7,071 bases of DNA from an uncultured Clostridium sp. (GTDB lineage Bacteria > Bacillota > Clostridia > TANB77 > CAG-508), in assembly GCA_946497905.1 (NCBI GenBank), contig CAMMMI010000086.1:1-7071 (forward strand). The letters run 5' to 3'. Every line of letters starts with the position of its first letter. Position 1 is the first letter of the stretch. Positions 1 through 4,280 of this stretch are shown one piece after another. The notes beneath the pieces are model-generated. The model did not search any database. It was not told the origin of the DNA and saw only the letters and a list, made by a program, of their open reading frames with translations. A program made the translations under genes and the position numbers.

Positions 1-3000
1 ATACTGCATTTATTGTTACTTCTTCTTCATATTTGTATGTTCCATTTCCTGATTGACTTACACTTGTTATATATTCATTTTTATCTAATGCTAATGTATA
101 GCTGTTTCTTGTATAGTCATATACTACCTGAGCTTTTCCATCTGCTGTTATTGTTAATTGTTGCTTTGCTGGTGCTGTAAATCCTTCATAGTTCTTTGTT
201 CCTGGTGTTACTACAGCATTTGTCTTTCCATATAATGTTTCTCTTTCTTTCTCTACAAATACTGTTTCATTATCTAATGATTGTAATCTATGAATTACTG
301 TATATTCTGTTGAGTCACTTTCTATCCATTTTGCATATAAAGTATGTGCTTGTATAGTATTTACTATTGTATCTTTATTTACTTGGTTTTGATAGTTTTC
401 TTCTAAATACCATCCTTCAAATTTATATCCTTGTCTTGTTGGTGTTGGTAAATCTCCATATGGCTCATTGTATATTACTTCTTTACTAGATGGGTCAACT
501 GTTCCTCCCATTGGGTTAAATGTAACTGTACATGCTTGTAATTCCCATATAGCATATAATGTTACAGCTTTATTATCTGCATATTTATCTCCTGCTTGGT
601 AATCAGCTTGTGTTGCATTTTTATCTAAAGCCCATCCTTTAAATGCATAACGAGATTTAGATGGTGTTTCTTCACTTAATGTAAGTTCTTGGTCATGTGT
701 CTTTATTTGTGATTCTGGAGCATTTTCTCCACCATTTGCATCATATGCTATTTTATAATTAACAACATATGGGTCTGAAACTTTTACATCATCTGCTCTA
801 TTAGTAGCATGATCAATTACTCTTGTCCATAAATAGTGTGTTCCTCCTGCTAAGTTTTCAGTATTTGCAACTCCATTTACAAATGTTTTCCATTCTTGTG
901 GTTCTTCTGTATCACTATTACTCCATGCATATTCTAATACATCTAGATCTGATTTATTATTTCCTGAACCTATATCATATGCATCTAATGTAATATCTTC
1001 TTGTATTGTTGTTTGTCCTGGCTCTAATGTATAAGTTCCACCATTTGGTTCTATAGATACAATTGGTTTTTCTTTATCTATATTATCAATATTATCTGTT
1101 GCTTCTTGTGAACTTTGTCCTTCTGTGTCGATTATTCTTGCTATTACAGTTGTATTATTTTCTTCTACTACAAATGATATTTTAGCATATTCTCCTGTTG
1201 ATTCTATATAATCTGATGCTTTAACATCTATCCAAGTTTTACCATTATCCAAACTATATTGTTTTGTTGTATTTGGTAATTCTGCATATGTTATTGTTAC
1301 TGTTACATTACCATTTGTCCATGTTTTTGGATTATGATCAATTAGTGGCATTTCTAAAGCTTTTACTTCTTTTTCTGTAATTTCAGATTCTGTATATCCA
1401 TTACCTGCTTTATCTTTTGTTCTTGTTTTTATTTCATAAATTGTATCTGTTTCTAATCCTGTAAATTTATGTGTTATACCATCAGAAACCCATTCGCTCC
1501 ACTCTGTATCACCTTTTTTACGAATTGCATATTGGATAGTTTGTGTATCTATTCCACTATGAGCATCTCTTTGCTCAAAAGTTACTGTAATAGTTGTGCT
1601 TGTTGATTCTACTGAAGGTGCTGTTTTGTCAGCTTCTGTATTATCTAAATAGAATGGATTTGTTCCGTCTATTGTTTCATTTCCAGCAGTATCCACAACA
1701 TATACCCATAAATACCAATTATCTCCTGTCACTTGGTCTATCATTACATCCTGTCCGCTTGTAAAGTCTTGTGCATTTTCAAAACTCTCTTTTGTAGGTT
1801 GTGTGTTACTTTGTGTCCATTGATATTTTGCTGTAGCTACTTGAGTTTCTCCATATGTTTCAATATCAACTTTTGTTTGTTGTGTCTTTGAATAAGTATT
1901 ATTTCCATCTGGTGTAAATGTTACTGTAGGTTCTTCATTTGCAAATTTGAATGGTCCAAATACATGATAATCTTCTACTTTTGTTCCTTGTTCTTCACTC
2001 TCATTACCTGCATTATCTTTTATTTCTTTTACCCATACATAATATGTTCCTGTTAAATCAGTTCCAATTGTTTGTTTTTCTCCTGATACATAAGTATTCC
2101 ATTTACCATCTGGCACTTCAGTTTCACTTGTTCCTAATTGCCATTCATATTTTGTATCATCTGGTAATCCACTACCTTCTTCATTTATTGTTATAGTAAT
2201 ATCTTGTTCTTTTGTAATATCTTCTGTTTCTTTTTCTAATGTTATAACTGGTGATTGTTTATCTACATTTACTGTAATTTTTTCTTCATCAGATTTATTT
2301 CCTGATGGATCTACAGCAATTATTATAATATCTTCACTTGTATCTTTATCACAAACAATATCAATTGTTCCATCTGGATTAGGTTTTATTTCTTGCCATT
2401 CTCCATCTTTATATACCTCATAATGATCTATTCTATCATTATCTTTTCCTTCTACATGAATTGTTACTGTTTGATTAGTCCATTCTCCTGATGGATATTC
2501 TGTTTTGTCTTCTTTTTCGGCTGTTACTACTATAGTTGGTTTTTCATTATCATAAATTACTTGGATTTTTTCACTATAAGTAATAGTTTCATTTCCAGCT
2601 AAATCTGTTGCTTTTACATATAGATAATATGATCCTTCTCCAACTTCACCCTTTACAATTTCTCCACTAAGTTCTTTGTCAACTTTTGTAAGTTCTGTAG
2701 GTATTCCATTAGGAGTAGTAGTCCATCCATATTCAACACTAACTATCCCTGATGCATTATCATTTACTGTAAGCATTGTATTTATACTTACAGTTTCTCC
2801 TTTTGTTGCTAAAATATTTTGTTCTCTATTTGGATAGAATGAAACATTTGGATTTACTCTATCTATTCTTGTAATATTAACAGATTTTTTTGCTATTTTA
2901 TTTCTATATACAGTAATTTTACAATTTTCATAAATATCAATACCTGTATCTGCTATATCAGTATAATCATATGTTTTATCTCCAACTTTAACTGTATATT

Positions 3001-3343
3001 CATCTAAATCAGATCCATCTGGTATTAATACATCTGCTGTTATTACTTTATTTGTCCATGTTTCAGTATCATAGATTGTATCTGTTCCTTTAAAAGTTAA
3101 AACTATTTCTATCATTTGATCCAATCCATCTATAACTTCATCATAAATTTCATCAAGATTTTCATTAGATTTGTATTCTTCCTGTATTTTAGCTATATCA
3201 TTAGCTTGTGTGCTAATTTTATTGCTATTAAACGAATAAATTCCAACTGCAAATATAATGAAAAATAGCATAATAACTAAAACAAATAATGTGATTGATC
3301 CTTTTTCACTCTTTTTGATTGAATTTTTTCTCTCTTTATCCAT
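1..3343 (-). CDS. Large modular surface protein with pilin-like N-terminus, Ig/FN3-like repeats and Listeria-Bacteroides repeats (3' end outside window)
   Basis: The frame stays open from ATG at 3343 to the left edge, giving 1114 codons with no stop, so the C-terminus and any cell-wall anchor are not seen. Residues 1-15 are a basic leader ending in EKG. Residues 16-36 (SITLFVLVIMLFF...) form one hydrophobic segment, and 37-90 are polar and probably helical. Residues 90-850 form about eight beta-rich units. Seven end in a D-x-A-G-N signature or a decayed form (D247, D345, D443, D551, D644, D739, D844). Three units carry a WTN motif (W96, W288, W675), four a Y-x-W motif (W207, W401, W509, W807), and residues 575-660 look like fibronectin type III. 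Residues 862-933 and 938-1006 match Listeria-Bacteroides (Flg_new/InlB B) repeats, each ending LYAxW. Residues 1014-1095 look MucBP-like, and another repeat begins after that. The start is supported by AAGGAGA seven bases upstream and a promoter. An adhesin or stalk role outside the membrane is inferred; the ligand is unknown. Confidence 0.9.
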   Translation of the reverse strand, partial: MDKERKNSIKKSEKGSITLFVLVIMLFFIIFAVGIYSFNSNKISTQANDIAKIQEEYKSNENLDEIYDEVIDGLDQMIEIVLTFKGTDTIYDTETWTNKVITADVLIPDGSDLDEYTVKVGDKTYDYTDIADTGIDIYENCKITVYRNKIAKKSVNITRIDRVNPNVSFYPNREQNILATKGETVSINTMLTVNDNASGIVSVEYGWTTTPNGIPTELTKVDKELSGEIVKGEVGEGSYYLYVKATDLAGNETITYSEKIQVIYDNEKPTIVVTAEKEDKTEYPSGEWTNQTVTIHVEGKDNDRIDHYEVYKDGEWQEIKPNPDGTIDIVCDKDTSEDIIIIAVDPSGNKSDEEKITVNVDKQSPVITLEKETEDITKEQDITITINEEGSGLPDDTKYEWQLGTSETEVPDGKWNTYVSGEKQTIGTDLTGTYYVWVKEIKDNAGNESEEQGTKVEDYHVFGPFKFANEEPTVTFTPDGNNTYSKTQQTKVDIETYGETQVATAKYQWTQSNTQPTKESFENAQDFTSGQDVMIDQVTGDNWYLWVYVVDTAGNETIDGTNPFYLDNTEADKTAPSVESTSTTITVTFEQRDAHSGIDTQTIQYAIRKKGDTEWSEWVSDGITHKFTGLETDTIYEIKTRTKDKAGNGYTESEITEKEVKALEMPLIDHNPKTWTNGNVTVTITYAELPNTTKQYSLDNGKTWIDVKASDYIESTGEYAKISFVVEENNTTVIARIIDTEGQSSQEATDNIDNIDKEKPIVSIEPNGGTYTLEPGQTTIQEDITLDAYDIGSGNNKSDLDVLEYAWSNSDTEEPQEWKTFVNGVANTENLAGGTHYLWTRVIDHATNRADDVKVSDPYVVNYKIAYDANGGENAPESQIKTHDQELTLSEETPSKSRYAFKGWALDKNATQADYQAGDKYADNKAVTLYAIWELQACTVTFNPMGGTVDPSSKEVIYNEPYGDLPTPTRQGYKFEGWYLEENYQNQVNKDTIVNTIQAHTLYAKWIESDSTEYTVIHRLQSLDNETVFVEKERETLYGKTNAVVTPGTKNYEGFTAPAKQQLTITADGKAQVVYDYTRNSYTLALDKNEYITSVSQSGNGTYKYEEEVTINAV

Positions 3344-3350
3344 CAAGAAC

Positions 3351-3357
3351 TCTCCTT
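3351..3357 (-). promoter_or_regulatory. Ribosome binding site of the large surface protein gene
   Basis: On the minus strand AAGGAGA lies seven bases before the ATG at 3343, an almost ideal match and spacing for a Firmicute Shine-Dalgarno site. It is preceded by a run of eight A (3356-3363) that overlaps its first two bases. This site fixes the start codon of the large gene. Confidence 0.85.
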
Positions 3358-3379
3358 TTTTTTATTATATATCTATATT

Positions 3380-3408
3380 ATTGTAAACTCATTACCAGAT
3401 AAATTCAA
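3380..3408 (-). promoter_or_regulatory. Sigma-A-type promoter of the large surface protein gene
   Basis: On the minus strand a -35 box TTGAAT (3403-3408, four of six consensus bases) and a -10 box TACAAT (3380-3385, five of six) are separated by exactly 17 bases. The predicted start of transcription is near 3373, which leaves a leader of about 30 bases including the ribosome binding site. Its position just downstream of a strong terminator supports an independent transcription unit. Use of this promoter is inferred from consensus match only. Confidence 0.65.
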
Positions 3409-3570
3409 TATATGTTTTGCATTGCCGATTTTTGCCAGCTTTTTGTTCCTACGGATAATATATTTTGTCGTTTTTTGTTAATATATTAAATATTCTTTAC
3501 ATTTTCATTACGTAACAATCTTTTTTAATTTTCAAAAAAATTTTAGAATGGTTGTAGCCGTAAATAAAAT
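3409..3570. other. Intergenic region upstream of the promoter, with a more GC-rich patch
   Basis: No open reading frame or RNA gene is visible here. Most of it is A/T runs, including a 12-base AT palindrome at 3478-3489. The stretch 3420-3455 is clearly less AT-rich than its surroundings and holds two TTGCC copies exactly 10 bases apart (3422-3426 and 3432-3436, plus strand). These lie about 50 to 63 bases upstream of the predicted transcription start. That position would suit an activator site, but no known regulator motif is recognised. Confidence 0.35.
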
Positions 3571-3624
3571 TAAAAAATAAAAAGAACAAAAAATGGAATT
3601 GCACATTCCATTTTTTGTTCTTTT
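3571..3624 (-). terminator. Rho-independent terminator after the 178-aa protein gene
   Basis: A perfect 20-bp inverted repeat (3580-3599 with 3605-3624) encloses a five-base loop (3600-3604). On the minus strand it begins 13 bases after the TAA at 3638-3640 and is followed by a T-rich tract (TTATTTTTT) at 3571-3579. The stem has few G-C pairs but is long and without mismatches. The plus-strand side is also followed by a T-rich run, so it could work in both directions. It separates the upstream unit from the promoter of the large surface protein gene. Confidence 0.9.
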
Positions 3625-3637
3625 CATTTTTTATATC

Positions 3638-4174
3638 TTATTCAGATGGTTTTATTTCAAAATCATATGCATTAACAAAATCATTTGAAGTTGTTATATA
3701 TAATTGCTTAGTATTTCCAGGTTGGATATCACCTATATATCCTTTAGTTCTTCCATAAATTGTACCATCACTATTCTTAAACATAACTTCTATAACTTGA
3801 TCTTCTATGTCTTTATCTGTTTGATTAACTACATTAGCTTGAAAAACTGTATTTCCATTTTCAGAATATAGTTTAATGTCTTTTATTAACAAGTTATTCC
3901 ATGTTCTTTCTTCTAGCAGTTTTTCTGATGTATTATGTTTTTCTCCATTTATTAGTTCTGCATTTTCTAAATTGTCTTTTTGTATTGTTTCGTGTCTTTC
4001 TTGACCTTTTTCTACATTATTAATCATTTCTTCTTCAATTAAAATATTTTTATTAGAATTTATATCATTATTTTTAGGAATTAGCATAACACAAATAACT
4101 ATTGTACAGATTAATAAAATAGCAACTATAGCAATTATTATAACTTTTTTATTTATCTTATTTTCTTTTTCCAA
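3638..4174 (-). CDS. Membrane-anchored hypothetical protein with C-terminal FxLYD-like beta domain
   Basis: This is a complete 178-aa ORF started by TTG. Residues 1-10 are basic, 11-32 form one strongly hydrophobic membrane segment, and 33-90 are a polar, Glu/Asn/Lys-rich linker. Residues 91-175 look like one small beta-sandwich: WNNLLIKDIKLY, then VNQTDKDIEDQVIEVMF, then GDIQPGNTKQLYI, ending AYDFEI. This order (strand, N-x-T, V-x-V-x-F, D-G, PG-x-T) resembles FxLYD-type domains of secreted Firmicute proteins. The membrane segment could also be an uncleaved signal; no lipobox cysteine follows it. The likely topology is cytoplasmic N-terminus and external C-terminus. There is no in-frame ATG at the 5' end; AGGAAGG 12 bases upstream supports TTG. 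The gene lies 106 bases after rpoC with no clear promoter between them, so read-through from rpoC is possible. Its function is not recognised. Confidence 0.82.
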   Translation of the reverse strand: MEKENKINKKVIIIAIVAILLICTIVICVMLIPKNNDINSNKNILIEEEMINNVEKGQERHETIQKDNLENAELINGEKHNTSEKLLEERTWNNLLIKDIKLYSENGNTVFQANVVNQTDKDIEDQVIEVMFKNSDGTIYGRTKGYIGDIQPGNTKQLYITTSNDFVNAYDFEIKPSE

Positions 4175-4181
4175 TTTAATC

Positions 4182-4241
4182 TCATTCCTTCCTATGGCTA
4201 AATCTGGTTGAAAAAGAATTAAATTTTAAATTCTTTTTCAA
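4182..4241 (-). CDS. Possible 19-codon leader ORF upstream of the 178-aa gene
   Basis: On the minus strand AAGGAG (4249-4254) is followed after seven bases by TTG at 4241 and a frame of 19 codons ending in TGA (4182-4184). It would encode MKKNLKFNSFSTRFSHRKE, a basic peptide with no recognised family. The stop lies seven bases before the TTG of the next gene, whose ribosome binding site falls inside the last codons. That would suit translational coupling. The ORF also spans a perfect inverted repeat. It is short and starts at TTG, so a chance origin is quite possible. Confidence 0.25.
   Translation of the reverse strand: MKKNLKFNSFSTRFSHRKE
4187..4193 (-). promoter_or_regulatory. Ribosome binding site deciding a TTG start
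   Basis: On the minus strand AGGAAGG lies 12 bases before the TTG at 4174, a slightly long spacing. The ATG that directly follows it (first base 4185) is too close to be served by this site, is out of frame with the 178-aa ORF, and opens a frame of only ten codons. TTG is therefore preferred as the start of the downstream gene. Confidence 0.55.
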
Positions 4242-4243
4242 CC
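4206..4243 (-). repeat. Perfect 15-bp inverted repeat between rpoC and the 178-aa gene
   Basis: The arms 4206-4220 and 4229-4243 are exact reverse complements around an eight-base loop. The stem is rich in A-T pairs but closed by G-C pairs. On the coding (minus) strand it is followed by AGATTTAGCC, which is not a U-tract, so it is a poor classical terminator for rpoC. On the plus strand it is followed by five T. Possible roles are protection of the rpoC 3' end, RNA processing, partial termination or control of the next gene; none is proven. Confidence 0.6.
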
Positions 4244-4280
4244 TTTTTCTCCTTATATAATCTATTTAAAAGAGATACCA

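Noticed and set aside
1951..2196. Plus-strand ORF of 81 codons
   Set aside because: It lies opposite the large surface protein gene, is an extreme Leu/His/Tyr-rich mix expected from antisense of AT-rich coding DNA, and has no convincing ribosome binding site.
3466..3472. Possible Spo0A box (TGTCGTT)
   Set aside because: Only five of seven bases match TGTCGAA, and such matches are common in AT-rich DNA.
3478..3489. 12-base palindrome TTAATATATTAA as an operator
   Set aside because: It is made only of A and T in an AT-rich gap, where such palindromes arise by chance.
3500..3530. Second promoter on the minus strand with TTGTTA as -35 box
   Set aside because: No good -10 box lies at the right spacing (only GAATAT or AATATT).
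3409..3570. Riboswitch, such as cyclic-di-GMP type, ahead of the surface protein gene
   Set aside because: No conserved core of a known riboswitch was seen, and the predicted promoter lies downstream of the GC-richer patch, leaving a leader of only about 30 bases.
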